A stretch of 64,000 nt of DNA from Nocardia sp. alder85J (GCF_020176955.2 NZ_JAIUCZ020000017.1:62001-126000), one strand, 5' to 3'. Shown: positions 16,726 through 25,625, counted from the stretch's first letter. Notes: a model not told the origin generated them from the letters alone. Made by a program: numbers and translations.

Positions 16726-17457
16726 TCATCGACTCAGCTCGGCGACCAGCAACATCGCCAGTACGCCCGCGATCGTGCACACCAGCGGACCGTGGGAGGG
16801 TTTGCCCGCGTGCGCCTCCGGCAAAATATCGGCAGTGGCCAGATACAGCAGGAATCCGGCGAAGTAGCCCAGATAGAGACCGACCACCTCGGCGGGCACC
16901 CGCAGCAGCGTGCCCGCCACCGCGCCGGCCACCGGCGCGAGCGCGTCCAGGCCGAGCATGAGCAGGCCGCGGCGGCGCGCGTTGCCGTAGAGCGTGGTGA
17001 CGGTGAAAGTGTTGAACCCGTCGGCGAAATCGTGGCAGATCACCGCGATCGACACCGCCGCGCCGACGGCCGCCCCGGCCTGGAAGCCGAATCCGATGCT
17101 CAGGCCGTCGAGCAGACTGTGCACGACCAGCCCGCCACCGGCGAGCATCCCCACCGACTCGAAACCGTGCTTGTGCGCACCGTATTCGGGTTCGTAACCG
17201 GTGTGCAGGGCGACAGTCTGCTCGATGACGTGCACGGTCAGGAAGCCCAGCACCGCGGTGAGCAGCGCGACCGGCACGTGCAGCAGCGTCCGGCCGGTGG
17301 CGTCCAGCGCCTCGGGCAGCAGGTCGAAGAACACCACTCCGAGCATCACACCCGCCGCCGTGCCCAGGACCAGCCGTTTGCTCTCGCCGATGTGGATCGC
17401 CACGACGCCACCGACGAGCGTCGTGCACATCGACAGCACGGCCAGCAGAATCGCCAC
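16726..17457 (-). CDS. ZIP family divalent metal transporter
   Basis: A 243-residue polytopic membrane protein of the ZIP (ZRT/IRT-like) family, probably importing zinc or another divalent metal. Seven to eight hydrophobic helices are visible. The metal-binding motifs of helices IV and V appear as HSLLDGLSIGF and HDFADGFNTF. A loop with HTGYEPEYGAHKHGFE carries several histidines that may bind metal. Start set at GTG 17457 (AILLAVLSMCTTLVGGV), which leads straight into helix I; the frame is open to 17616 but that stretch is arginine-rich and unlike the family. Confidence 0.88.
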   Translation of the reverse strand: MAILLAVLSMCTTLVGGVVAIHIGESKRLVLGTAAGVMLGVVFFDLLPEALDATGRTLLHVPVALLTAVLGFLTVHVIEQTVALHTGYEPEYGAHKHGFESVGMLAGGGLVVHSLLDGLSIGFGFQAGAAVGAAVSIAVICHDFADGFNTFTVTTLYGNARRRGLLMLGLDALAPVAGAVAGTLLRVPAEVVGLYLGYFAGFLLYLATADILPEAHAGKPSHGPLVCTIAGVLAMLLVAELSR

Positions 17458-17614
17458 CGACCCAGCATGTGCGATCGGCCCGGCCCGCGGTCCGGGCCCC
17501 GAGCGCAGGATGCCGAACCGATATGCCGGGAAGTTGCACCCGGACCGGCGGAACACCTGTGTGCGGCCCCGGTGCCACTTGCGCCCGAATTCATGCGGCG
17601 GTAGGCATGGTGCC

Positions 17615-18667
17615 ATGAGTACAGCTGCCGCCTACGCCGTCACCTCCCCCGACGGCCGCTTCGAGAAGACGACGATCCAGCGGCGGGATCTGCTCCCGCA
17701 CGACGTGCTCATCGACGTCCGGTACGCCGGTATCTGTCACTCCGACATCCACACCGCGCGCAACGAATGGCACGGCACCCGCTACCCCTGCGTGCCCGGT
17801 CACGAGATCGCGGGCATCGTCGCCGCGGTCGGGTCCGCGGTCACCCGATTCCAGGTGGGCGATCGGGTCGGCGTCGGGGTGATGGTCGACTCGTGCGGCC
17901 GCTGCGAATTCTGCCTGGCCGGTGAGGAGCAGTTCTGCGCCAACGGCAACACCATGACCTACAACGGCACCGTCCCCGAGGAGTTGCAGGCCGGCGGCTA
18001 CACCCTCGGCGGCTACTCGTCGCAGGTGGTGGTCACCGAACACTTCGTCGTCTCGATCCCCGACAGCCTCGGCCTGGACGTGGCCGCCCCGCTGCTGTGT
18101 GCCGGCATCACGCTGTATTCGCCGCTGCGGCACTGGAATGCCGGGCCCGGCAAACAGGTCGCGGTGGTCGGCATGGGCGGCCTCGGCCACGTCGGCGTCA
18201 AGATCGCGGCGGCGATGGGCGCCGAGGTCACGGTGCTCAGCCAGTCGCTGAGCAAACAGGAGGACGGCCTGCGCTTCGGCGCACAGCACTACTACGCCAC
18301 CAGCGACCGGAAGACCTTCCGGGAGTTGCGCAACCGCTTCGACCTCATCGTCAACACCGTCTCCGCCGACCTGCCGATCAACAACTACATGCGCCTGCTG
18401 AAGACCGACGGCACCCTGGTGATCCTCGGTCTGCCCGACGGCGACCTGTCGGTGGCCCCGTTCACCCTCACCAACTATCGCCGCTCCCTGTCCGGCTCCA
18501 CCATCGGCAGCATCGCCGAAACCCAGGAGATGCTGAACTTCTGCGCCGAACACAACATCGGCGCCGAGATCGAGACCATCTCCGCCGACCGCATCGACGA
18601 AGCATACGAGCGCGTCGTAGCCAGCGACGTCCGTTACCGCTTCGTCATAGACGCTGGCAGCTTCTAG
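17615..18667 (+). CDS. Zinc-dependent NAD(P) alcohol dehydrogenase, cinnamyl/AdhC type
   Basis: A 350-residue medium-chain dehydrogenase/reductase. The catalytic zinc site is read from GICHSDIHTARNEW and PGHEIAGIV; the structural zinc from the cysteine cluster CGRCEFC with LAGEEQFC. The Rossmann motif is VVGMGGLGHVGVKIA. It belongs to the group that includes mycobacterial AdhC (Rv3045), reducing aldehydes or oxidising primary alcohols with NADP(H). Start is ATG 17615; the frame is open 138 codons upstream but that is the antisense of the ZIP gene. Physiological substrate unknown. Confidence 0.93.
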   Translation: MSTAAAYAVTSPDGRFEKTTIQRRDLLPHDVLIDVRYAGICHSDIHTARNEWHGTRYPCVPGHEIAGIVAAVGSAVTRFQVGDRVGVGVMVDSCGRCEFCLAGEEQFCANGNTMTYNGTVPEELQAGGYTLGGYSSQVVVTEHFVVSIPDSLGLDVAAPLLCAGITLYSPLRHWNAGPGKQVAVVGMGGLGHVGVKIAAAMGAEVTVLSQSLSKQEDGLRFGAQHYYATSDRKTFRELRNRFDLIVNTVSADLPINNYMRLLKTDGTLVILGLPDGDLSVAPFTLTNYRRSLSGSTIGSIAETQEMLNFCAEHNIGAEIETISADRIDEAYERVVASDVRYRFVIDAGSF

Positions 18668-18708
18668 GCTGTATCTCGGCCTCCGCTCGGCACGTTCGAG
18701 GTCGCCCC

Positions 18709-20109
18709 TCAATACCGCCAGCGGGTGCGGGCGATGACCTCGTCGGGAGTACACCCGGCGAGGGCGGCGATCTCGCCACGCCGGACCGTCGCCACCGTGT
18801 CGACGAGGCTGTCGCCGAAGGCCTTGCCCAGTACGGGATCCGCCTCGAAAATGGTGATGGCGTCGGCCAGAGTGGCAGGCAGAGCATGGATCCCGGCAGC
18901 AGCGCGCTGCTCCGGGGTGAGCGCCCCGGGGTCGACGTCGACCGGGGCGGGCAACCGCACCGAGTCCGCCAACCCCGCCGCACCGGCGGCCAGCAGCCCG
19001 GCCAGCAGCAGATACGGATTCGCGGTGGCATCGAAGCACTTCACCTCGATATTCGCCGCCCGCTCCCGCTCTCCCGCACACCCGCTCACGTACCGCAACG
19101 CCGCCTCCCGATTCTCCCGCCCCCAGCACGCGAACACCCCGGCCCACTGCGACGGCAGCAACCGCAGATAGCTTGCGACGGAAGCACATCCGACCGCCAT
19201 CAGGGCAGGCAGACGAGCCAGTATCCCCCCAGCGAAATGCTCACCGTCGCCGGTCGGCCCGCAGGGCCCGTCACCCCCGGACATCACATTGACCCCGTCC
19301 CGCCACAGACTCAGATGCACATGCCCACCGTTGCCGACCGCCTCGGGAACCACCTTGGGCGCGAACGAGACTCGCATATCGTGCGCCACACCGACCGCCC
19401 GCACGGTCTCCCGGACCAACACCAGCGTATCCGCCGCCCCCACCGGATCGGCCGCGGCGAAAGACACTTCGAACTGCCCCGCGGAATACTCCGGATGCAC
19501 CTGATCGACGGCCACCCCACTGTCCCCCAACGCGACCATCACATCCCGCAGATAATCCGCCAGCCCCGACACCCGAGCCATCCCGTACGCCGGCGCCGTG
19601 GTCACCGGCACGAACCGATCGTCACCGGTCTGCCACCCCACCATCCACTCCACCTCGAACCCGGCCCGCACCGACCACCCCCCACCCGCCAGTTCATCCA
19701 CCACCCGCCGCAACAACAAGCGCGAATCCCGCGGATGCACCCCACCCTCCTGGTCGTACCGATCCCCGGGCGCCCACGCCCACCCCGGCATCGCCGCCGA
19801 CACCACCACCCGATCCGGATCCGGATGCAACCGCAGATCCCCCACCGGCCCCCCGGCATACCGCCCCGCCACAATACTGTCGTCCGACAGAAACACGTCG
19901 AACACCGGCGAAGCCCCGACCCCCCACGCCGCCACGTGCGAAAACCGCTGTACCGGAACAGTCTTCACCCGGACAATCCCAGCGGTATCCACCCATGTCA
20001 CCGCCACCCCCACCACCCCCCGCTCCAGCAACTCCCCCACGATCCCCTCTGCCCGCCGCCTCCTCCGCTCCCGCTCCTCCCCCGTCAACACCCGCACCAC
20101 GCCACCCAA
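18709..20109 (-). CDS. Glutamine synthetase family protein (GlnA4/GlnT-like, type I fold)
   Basis: A 466-residue glutamine-synthetase-fold ligase that joins glutamate (or a relative) to an amine using ATP. The beta-grasp N-terminal domain (about 1-120) precedes the catalytic domain. FEVEWMV and QVHPEYSAGQFEVSF carry metal-binding glutamates, GNGGHVHLSLWRDG carries the ATP/metal histidine, and ANIEVKCFDATANPYLLLA the C-terminal substrate arginine-loop region. The typical R-x-E-R of true GlnA is not clear, so a gamma-glutamyl-polyamine or other amine ligase is more likely than ammonia assimilation. The 5' third uses many G- and T-ending codons, unlike neighbouring genes, which hints at transfer or relaxed selection. 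Confidence 0.85.
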   Translation of the reverse strand: MGGVVRVLTGEERERRRRRAEGIVGELLERGVVGVAVTWVDTAGIVRVKTVPVQRFSHVAAWGVGASPVFDVFLSDDSIVAGRYAGGPVGDLRLHPDPDRVVVSAAMPGWAWAPGDRYDQEGGVHPRDSRLLLRRVVDELAGGGWSVRAGFEVEWMVGWQTGDDRFVPVTTAPAYGMARVSGLADYLRDVMVALGDSGVAVDQVHPEYSAGQFEVSFAAADPVGAADTLVLVRETVRAVGVAHDMRVSFAPKVVPEAVGNGGHVHLSLWRDGVNVMSGGDGPCGPTGDGEHFAGGILARLPALMAVGCASVASYLRLLPSQWAGVFACWGRENREAALRYVSGCAGERERAANIEVKCFDATANPYLLLAGLLAAGAAGLADSVRLPAPVDVDPGALTPEQRAAAGIHALPATLADAITIFEADPVLGKAFGDSLVDTVATVRRGEIAALAGCTPDEVIARTRWRY

Positions 20110-20248
20110 CCCACCGCCTCCGCATCACCATCGACCACCGGACACCCAACATTCGTCACCACACCCCGAAAGGCGCGGTCGCGATCGGAGCGCCGGTTGT
20201 CGGATACCCCGGCGGCCAGATCGCACCCTGCCGTGGAGCTACGACCCG

Positions 20249-20560
20249 GTAACCCAGGGCCGAGTCTCCCGAATCGAGAAGGGCGAGGTCTCCGGCTACG
20301 AGATCCTCGCCCGGTACGCGACGGCGCTCGGAGGCCTTCTCCACCGAGCCATCTACGTCGACGACGGAAACATCACCGCGATCGCTGGACTCCATCGAGA
20401 CATGAACGGCACCAAGCGAATTCAGCCCACCGCGACACAGGCACACGCGGAAACGCAAGGGCGGCCGCGGATATTTCCACAGTCGCCTCGTCGTGTCCGT
20501 CCCGGTATTCCGACCGCATCGCGATCCTGGGCAGTATCCGCTGACCGCCGGAGCGATTGA
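20249..20560 (+). pseudogene. Relic of an XRE-type regulator
   Basis: An open frame that begins without a plausible N-terminus and reads VTQGRVSRIEKGEVSG, then YEILARYATALGGLLH. This is the recognition helix and following helices of a small Cro/C1 regulator, usually preceded by about 40 residues that are missing here. The homology fades by about 20400, after which the frame runs as arginine/proline-rich nonsense to the stop at 20558-20560. The upstream sequence in other frames does not restore the missing part cleanly. It fills the 500-base gap between the glutamine-synthetase-like gene and metE; otherwise that gap holds only the metE terminator. Confidence 0.6.
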
Positions 20561-20590
20561 GGCGGGTGCGGATACTTCCGCACCCGCCTC
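20559..20590. terminator. Strong hairpin downstream of metE
   Basis: GAGGCGGGTGCGGA at 20559-20572 pairs perfectly with TCCGCACCCGCCTC at 20577-20590 across the loop TACT, a 14-bp G+C-rich stem. It lies 24 bases after the metE stop and ends the minus-strand transcript. There is no clear U-tract on either strand, as often in actinomycete terminators. A diverged imperfect copy of the same sequence lies near 20458-20494. Confidence 0.75.
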
Positions 20591-20613
20591 GTTCGTCTCC
20601 CCGGCCCGACGAT

Positions 20614-22929
20614 TCAGGCCGGCGCGTGGTCCGCTTGTTCGGCGCGCCTCCGAACTCGGCGGGCCGCCGCGACCAGGTTGCGCAGGGAGGGTTCCAGTTG
20701 CCAGTAGTGGCGGGTTTTCAGGCCGCCGTCGGGGTTGGCCCACAGGCGGTGGGGGGTGACGGCCGCGGCGGCGGCGGTCAGGAGTTCGTCGAGTTCGTCG
20801 ATGTCGGGGATGCGGGCCGAGCGGCTCTCGTAGATGCCGGGGCCCACGCCGTGGGACAGGCCGTGGCCGCCGGCGGCGTCCTCGTTGAGGGCGTTCAGCA
20901 CCCATTCGATGGAGCGGGTGGCGACGATGGCGGTGACGTCGGCGTCGAGTTCCTCGATCGCCTGGACGATTTCGGCGCGGCCGGAATAGGCGATGTGCGT
21001 GTGGATCTGGGTGTCGGCGCGGACGCCGGAGGTGGCGAGGCGGAAGGCGTTCACCGCCCAGCGCAGGTATTCGTGGCGGCCGCTGCGGCGCAGGGGCAGC
21101 AGTTCCCGGATCGACGGTTCGTCGACCTGGATGATCGCCACCCCGGCCCGTTCCAGATCGGCCAGTTCGTCGCGGAGGGCCAGGGCCACCTGGTCGGCCG
21201 TCTCGTGCAGCGGCTGGTCCTGTCGCACGAACGAGCGGGCCACCATCGTGACCGGGCCGGTGACGATGCCCTTCACCGGTTTGCCGGTGAGCGACTGCGC
21301 GTAGGTGATCCACTCCACGGTCATCGGCCGCGGCCGGGCCACGTCCCCGTACAGGATCGGCGGGCGCACGCAGCGCGAGCCGTACACCTGCACCCAGCCG
21401 AAGTGGGTGGTGGCGAAGCCGTCCAGCAGTTCCGCGAAGTACTGCACCATGTCGTTGCGCTCGTGCTCGCCGTGCACCAGCACATCCAGGCCGATGTCCT
21501 CCTGCAACCGGATGGTCGACTCGATCTCGGCCTCGATCCGCTTGCGGTACTCCGCCATCGACAACCGGCCCTCGCCGAGTTCGTAGCGGGCCTGCCGGAT
21601 CGTATCGGTCTGCGGGAACGAGCCCAGCGTGGTGGCGGGCACCAGCGGCAGATCCAGTCGTGCCCGTTGCGCGGCGGCGCGCCGCAGGTACGGTTCCCGC
21701 TCGCGCATCTGTGGCGTCACGGCGTAGACCCGTTGCCGCACAGCGTGTTTCTGCTTGAAGTGCACCTCGCGCGGGCGCTGCCGCCAACTCGGCGACGGCC
21801 CTTCGGTCAGCGCCTTGGCCAGCGAAACGACTTCCAGCACTTTCTGTTTCGCGAAGGCGAGCCGATCCGCCACATGCCCTTCGATGTCGTACTCGACGAG
21901 CAGGTCATAAGGCACGTGCAACAACGTGGACCCGGTCGACACCACCAGATCCGGGCACACCTGCGACAACTGGTGCAGGTACTGCAAGGTCACGTAGCGA
22001 TCAGCGCGCCACACATTGGTGCCGCTGATCACGCCCGCGTACAAGCGCTTTCGCCGAATTCCCGGAATCGCCGCCAGCTCCTCGGGCCGGATCCGGTGCG
22101 CGGCCAGGTCGAGCCCGATGGCCTCCACCGCCGTCCCCGCCAGAATCCGCACCGCCTCCCCGAAATCACCGTACTGCCCGGTGACGAGCATCCGCGGCCG
22201 CAGCGGCGCCGTCGAAAGCCGTTGGTACGCAACCTCGAACGCCGCCAACTCGGCAGCCGTCCGATCACTGGTGAAACACGGCTCGTCCAGTTGCACACAG
22301 GTCGCCCCGCGCTTGGCGAGGAGCTCGAACAACTCCTCGTACACCGGCAACAACCGATCCAGCAGTGTCAGCCGATCGAATTCGGTCTCGCCGGGCACCT
22401 GCCCCGCCTTGGACAGCAACAACAACGACATCGGCCCCAGCGCCACCGGCCGCAACTCGATCCCGGCCGCCATCGCCCGATCGAACTCGTCGAGCACCGC
22501 CTCCGGATGCAACGAGAACGCGGTATCGGCATCCAGTTCCGGCTGCCGGTAGTGATAACTGGTGTCGAACAACCGAACCAGCTCCAGCGGCGGCAGATCC
22601 GGCCGCCCCCGCGCCATCAGGAAGTAGAAGTCCAGCGGATCCAATTCGTCACGGTACGGTTCGAACCGCTGCGGCACCGCCCCGAACAACAACGCATTGT
22701 CCAGCACATGGTCATAGAACGAGAACGTATTCCCCGGCACCTGAGTCAGCCCGGCAGCGTGGAGCTCGGCGAACTGCGCCTCCTGAATCTCCCGCCCGAC
22801 CGCCAGCAACTTCGCCCGCGACAGCTCACCGTGCCAGTAAGCCTCGAGCGCACGTTTGAGCTCCCGATGCGGCCCGATCCTCGGATACCCGAGAATGCTC
22901 GACCCGAAGCCGTTTGCCACATTGACCAT
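20614..22929 (-). CDS. metE: Cobalamin-independent methionine synthase
   Basis: 5-Methyltetrahydropteroyltriglutamate-homocysteine methyltransferase, the last step of methionine synthesis without vitamin B12. The 771-residue protein shows the N-terminal start GSSILGYPRIGPHRELK, the second-domain ATTLGSFPQT motif and the zinc-site region VHGEHERNDMVQYFAE with GSRCVRPP. Length fits the E. coli enzyme (753). Start set at ATG 22929 (MVNVANGFG), preceded by GAGAGGAGTCCGCTC; an upstream in-frame ATG at 22965 lacks a site. I looked for a B12 riboswitch in the 149-base 5' region and saw none. Confidence 0.97.
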   Translation of the reverse strand: MVNVANGFGSSILGYPRIGPHRELKRALEAYWHGELSRAKLLAVGREIQEAQFAELHAAGLTQVPGNTFSFYDHVLDNALLFGAVPQRFEPYRDELDPLDFYFLMARGRPDLPPLELVRLFDTSYHYRQPELDADTAFSLHPEAVLDEFDRAMAAGIELRPVALGPMSLLLLSKAGQVPGETEFDRLTLLDRLLPVYEELFELLAKRGATCVQLDEPCFTSDRTAAELAAFEVAYQRLSTAPLRPRMLVTGQYGDFGEAVRILAGTAVEAIGLDLAAHRIRPEELAAIPGIRRKRLYAGVISGTNVWRADRYVTLQYLHQLSQVCPDLVVSTGSTLLHVPYDLLVEYDIEGHVADRLAFAKQKVLEVVSLAKALTEGPSPSWRQRPREVHFKQKHAVRQRVYAVTPQMREREPYLRRAAAQRARLDLPLVPATTLGSFPQTDTIRQARYELGEGRLSMAEYRKRIEAEIESTIRLQEDIGLDVLVHGEHERNDMVQYFAELLDGFATTHFGWVQVYGSRCVRPPILYGDVARPRPMTVEWITYAQSLTGKPVKGIVTGPVTMVARSFVRQDQPLHETADQVALALRDELADLERAGVAIIQVDEPSIRELLPLRRSGRHEYLRWAVNAFRLATSGVRADTQIHTHIAYSGRAEIVQAIEELDADVTAIVATRSIEWVLNALNEDAAGGHGLSHGVGPGIYESRSARIPDIDELDELLTAAAAAVTPHRLWANPDGGLKTRHYWQLEPSLRNLVAAARRVRRRAEQADHAPA

Positions 22930-22963
22930 GAGCGGACTCCTCTCAGAGCTGCGGTCCCGGGTC

Positions 22964-23019
22964 ACCTGTTGCGCAGCTGGTCGCCGGTGAGCTGATCCGG
23001 CGAATTGGTAAACCTGTTG
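22964..23019. promoter_or_regulatory. Direct repeats and hairpin in the metE 5' region
   Basis: ACCTGTTG occurs at 22964-22971 and again at 23012-23019 (CAACAGGT in the metE sense), each followed in that sense by a similar T/GACC tail, 48 bp apart. Between them CGCCGG at 22982-22987 pairs with CCGGCG at 22997-23002. These are the only structured elements found between fadB2 and metE and are candidates for regulator binding, by inference. Confidence 0.35.
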
Positions 23020-23078
23020 TGCCGAGGTGGATCACAGTCGCAACCACCTCCGTTCGCGGCCGAGCGAAGCGAGGCACA

Positions 23079-23939
23079 TCAATACTGATAGAAGCCCGCG
23101 CCGGCTTTCTTGCCGAGCAGACCGGCCTCGACCATCCGCATCAGCAACGGCGGCGCCGAGTACAGCGGCTCCTTGAACTCGGCATACATCGAATCGGCAA
23201 TGGACTTCACCGTATCCAGCCCCACCAGATCGGTCAGCGCCAACGGCCCCATCGGATGCGCGCACCCGAGCACCATCGCCTTGTCGACATCCTCCTTGGT
23301 GGCGAATCCCGATTCCACCATCCGGATGGCCGACAGCAGATACGGCACCAGCAGCGCGTTCACCACGAATCCGGACCGATCCGCCGACCGCACCACCTGC
23401 TTACCGAGCACGGTGCCCGCGAACGCCTCCGCCCGCCGCAACACCGCCTCACTGGTCTTCAACGTGGTGACCAGCTCCACCAACGGCAGCACCGGCACCG
23501 GATTGAAGAAGTGCATCCCGACGACCCGCTCCGGATTGGCCGTCGCCACCGCGATCTTCATGATCGGGATCGAGGAGGTGTTGGAGGCGAGCACCGCGTC
23601 CGGATCGGTGACCACCTTGTCGAGTTCGGCGAAGATCGAGGTCTTCACCTCCTCGTTCTCCACGACCGCCTCGACCACGAGCTGCCGGTCGGCGAAGTCA
23701 CCGAGGTCGGAGGTGAAGCGCAGCCGCCAGGCGGTCTGCTCCCGCTCCCGTTCGGTGAGCTTGCCGCTGGACACCCCGCGATCCAGCGACCGCAGGATGC
23801 GGGACCGGCCGGCGGCGGCCAGTTCCCGGGTGGGTTCGAACACGAGCACATCCACGTGCGCCCGCGCGCAGACCTCCGCGATGCCGGCGCCCATCTGCCC
23901 GGCGCCGACGACGCCGACGCGCTGAATCTTCTCGCTCAT
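23079..23939 (-). CDS. fadB2: 3-hydroxybutyryl-CoA dehydrogenase
   Basis: A 286-residue NAD(P)-dependent 3-hydroxyacyl-CoA dehydrogenase (single-function), interconverting acetoacetyl-CoA and 3-hydroxybutyryl-CoA in fatty-acid or butyrate metabolism. The nucleotide motif VGVVGAGQMGAGIAEVC is at about 8-24, the catalytic histidine lies in GMHFFNPVPVLPLVE, and NTSSIPI is the substrate loop. The end AGLLGKKAGAGFYQY is diagnostic. It follows aceA on the same strand, the same order as icl1-fadB2 in M. tuberculosis. A strong hairpin sits in the 150-base gap between them. Confidence 0.96.
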   Translation of the reverse strand: MSEKIQRVGVVGAGQMGAGIAEVCARAHVDVLVFEPTRELAAAGRSRILRSLDRGVSSGKLTEREREQTAWRLRFTSDLGDFADRQLVVEAVVENEEVKTSIFAELDKVVTDPDAVLASNTSSIPIMKIAVATANPERVVGMHFFNPVPVLPLVELVTTLKTSEAVLRRAEAFAGTVLGKQVVRSADRSGFVVNALLVPYLLSAIRMVESGFATKEDVDKAMVLGCAHPMGPLALTDLVGLDTVKSIADSMYAEFKEPLYSAPPLLMRMVEAGLLGKKAGAGFYQY

Positions 23940-23991
23940 GTCCCGCTCCTGCTGGTGATTCGGCGGTGGTGGTTTCAGGTACTGGTGGCAA

Positions 23992-24027
23992 GGGCCGGGA
24001 TCCAGGTGTGCAGCTGGATCCCGGCCC
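23992..24027 (-). terminator. Perfect 14-bp hairpin between aceA and fadB2
   Basis: GGGCCGGGATCCAG at 23992-24005 pairs perfectly with CTGGATCCCGGCCC at 24014-24027 across an 8-base loop. It follows the aceA stop by about 63 bases and precedes fadB2. It may terminate most aceA transcripts while letting some reach fadB2, or protect the aceA message 3' end. There is no U-tract after it. Confidence 0.65.
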
Positions 24028-24090
24028 GAGCCGGCCGCCCGCGAGGGGCGACGGCGGTCATCCCGGATGCGAAACGGGACAGCCGCATTC

Positions 24091-25377
24091 TCAGTGGAAC
24101 TGGCCTTCTTCGGTCGAGCCCTTCAGCGCCGCGGTCGAGGTGTTCGGGTCGACCGTGGTGGCGATGGTGTCGAAGTACCCGGCGCCGACCTCACGCTGGT
24201 GCTTGGTGGCGGTGTAGCCCCGCTCCTCGGCGGCGAACTCGCGCTCCTGCAACTCGACGTAGGCGGACATGCCCTCGCGGGCGTAGCCGTAGGCCAGGTC
24301 GAACATGCTGTAGTTCAGCGCGTGGAAGCCGGCCAGGGTGATGAACTGGAACTTGAAGCCCATGGCGCCCAGCTCACGCTGGAACTTCGCGATGGTGGCG
24401 TCGTCCAGGTGCTGCTTCCAGTTGAACGACGGCGAGCAGTTGTAGGACAGCAGCTGGTCGGGGAACTCGCTCTTGACCGACTCGGCGAACTTGCGGGCCA
24501 GCTCCAGGTCCGGGGTGCCGGTCTCCATCCAGATCAGGTCGGAGTACGGCGCGTAGGCCTTGGCGCGGGCGATGCAGGGCTCGATGCCGTTGCGCAGGTG
24601 GTAGAAGCCCTCCGCGGTGCGCTCACCGGTGATGAATTCCTGGTCGCGCTCGTCGACGTCGGAGGTGATCAGGGTGGCGGCCTCGGCGTCGGTGCGCGCG
24701 ATCACCACGGTGGGGGTGCCGGCCACGTCGGCGGCCAGGCGGGCGGAGGTCAGGGTGCGGATGTGCTGCGAGGTCGGGATCAGCACCTTGCCACCGAGGT
24801 GGCCGCACTTCTTCTCCGAGGCCAGCTGATCCTCCCAGTGGGTGCCGGCGGCGCCCGCGGCGATCATGGCCTTCTGGAGTTCGTAGACGTTCAGGGCGCC
24901 ACCGAAACCGGCCTCACCGTCGGCCACGATCGGGACCAGCCAGTTGTCGACCGAGGTGTCACCCTCGACGCGGGCGATCTCGTCGGCGCGCAGCAGCGCG
25001 TTGTTGATCCGGCGGACCACGGCCGGCACCGAGTTGGCCGGGTACAGCGACTGATCCGGGTAGGTGTGGCCGGAGAGGTTGGCGTCACCGGCGACCTGCC
25101 AGCCGGAGAGGTAGATGGCCTTCAGGCCGGCGCGCACCTGCTGCACGGCCATGTTGCCGGTGAGGGCGCCGAGCGCGTTGATGTAGTCCTCGGAGTTGAC
25201 CTGCTCCCACAGGATCTCGGCGCCACGGCGAGCCAGCGTGTGCTCCTCGACGACCGAACCCTGGAGCTTCACGACCTGCTCGGGCGTGTAGTTGCGGGTG
25301 ATGCCCTTCCACCGCGGGTTGGTGTCCCAATCCTGCTGGATTTCCGCAGCGGTCTTGGGGGTGCCGACGTTCGACAT
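24091..25377 (-). CDS. aceA: Isocitrate lyase
   Basis: Cleaves isocitrate to glyoxylate and succinate, first step of the glyoxylate shunt, needed for growth on fatty acids and acetate; also acts as methylisocitrate lyase in mycobacteria. The 428-residue protein has the catalytic signature KKCGH at 189-193 within SEKKCGHLGGKVLIPTSQH, and the metal/substrate segment VADGEAGFGG. Length equals Icl1 of M. tuberculosis (428). Start is ATG 25377 (MSNVGTPKTA), preceded by AGTAGGAGTCAAG; the frame is open further upstream without family similarity. Confidence 0.98.
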   Translation of the reverse strand: MSNVGTPKTAAEIQQDWDTNPRWKGITRNYTPEQVVKLQGSVVEEHTLARRGAEILWEQVNSEDYINALGALTGNMAVQQVRAGLKAIYLSGWQVAGDANLSGHTYPDQSLYPANSVPAVVRRINNALLRADEIARVEGDTSVDNWLVPIVADGEAGFGGALNVYELQKAMIAAGAAGTHWEDQLASEKKCGHLGGKVLIPTSQHIRTLTSARLAADVAGTPTVVIARTDAEAATLITSDVDERDQEFITGERTAEGFYHLRNGIEPCIARAKAYAPYSDLIWMETGTPDLELARKFAESVKSEFPDQLLSYNCSPSFNWKQHLDDATIAKFQRELGAMGFKFQFITLAGFHALNYSMFDLAYGYAREGMSAYVELQEREFAAEERGYTATKHQREVGAGYFDTIATTVDPNTSTAALKGSTEEGQFH

Positions 25378-25491
25378 CTTGACTCCTACTTCTCGTCGTG
25401 CCCCATGTCCGAACCTCGCGACCGTCGACTGCGCGGTTGCTGGGCGGTCGGCGCGGCGGCGCTGCCCGGTGTCCGAACTCTGCTGGAGCGG

Positions 25492-25625
25492 CAATTTGCA
25501 GGCTTGCTAGGCCCTTCTGTTGTACTTCAACACGATGGCACAGGAAAAAATGGCCGTCCACCTGTTGCAAGTGCGAATGCGAGCTAGCTTTGACGACCCC
25601 TTTGCCAATCCTGTTAAATTTGCGG
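25492..25625. promoter_or_regulatory. aceA upstream region with two AATTTGC motifs
   Basis: The 557 bases between aceA and the divergent lipase hold no gene. They are markedly A+T-richer than the rest of the window around 25490-25690, as expected for promoters. Two matches to the AATTTGC core seen in RamB sites appear: CAATTTGCA at 25492-25500 and TAAATTTGCGG at 25615-25625. RamB regulates isocitrate lyase in Corynebacterium and M. tuberculosis, and a ramB gene lies at 54675. The assignment of these copies is inference. Confidence 0.45.

Noticed and set aside
17201..17614. N-terminal extension of the alcohol dehydrogenase
   Set aside because: The frame is open, but the upstream codons are antisense to the ZIP gene and the family starts at ATG 17615.
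18097..22995. Two plus-strand frames of about 815 and 812 codons over the glutamine-synthetase-like and metE genes
   Set aside because: They lie opposite well-identified genes and encode Arg/His/Pro-rich sequence with no motif.
22930..23078. Cobalamin riboswitch upstream of metE
   Set aside because: The gap is only 149 bases and no B12-box-like sequence was visible, though such switches precede metE in mycobacteria.
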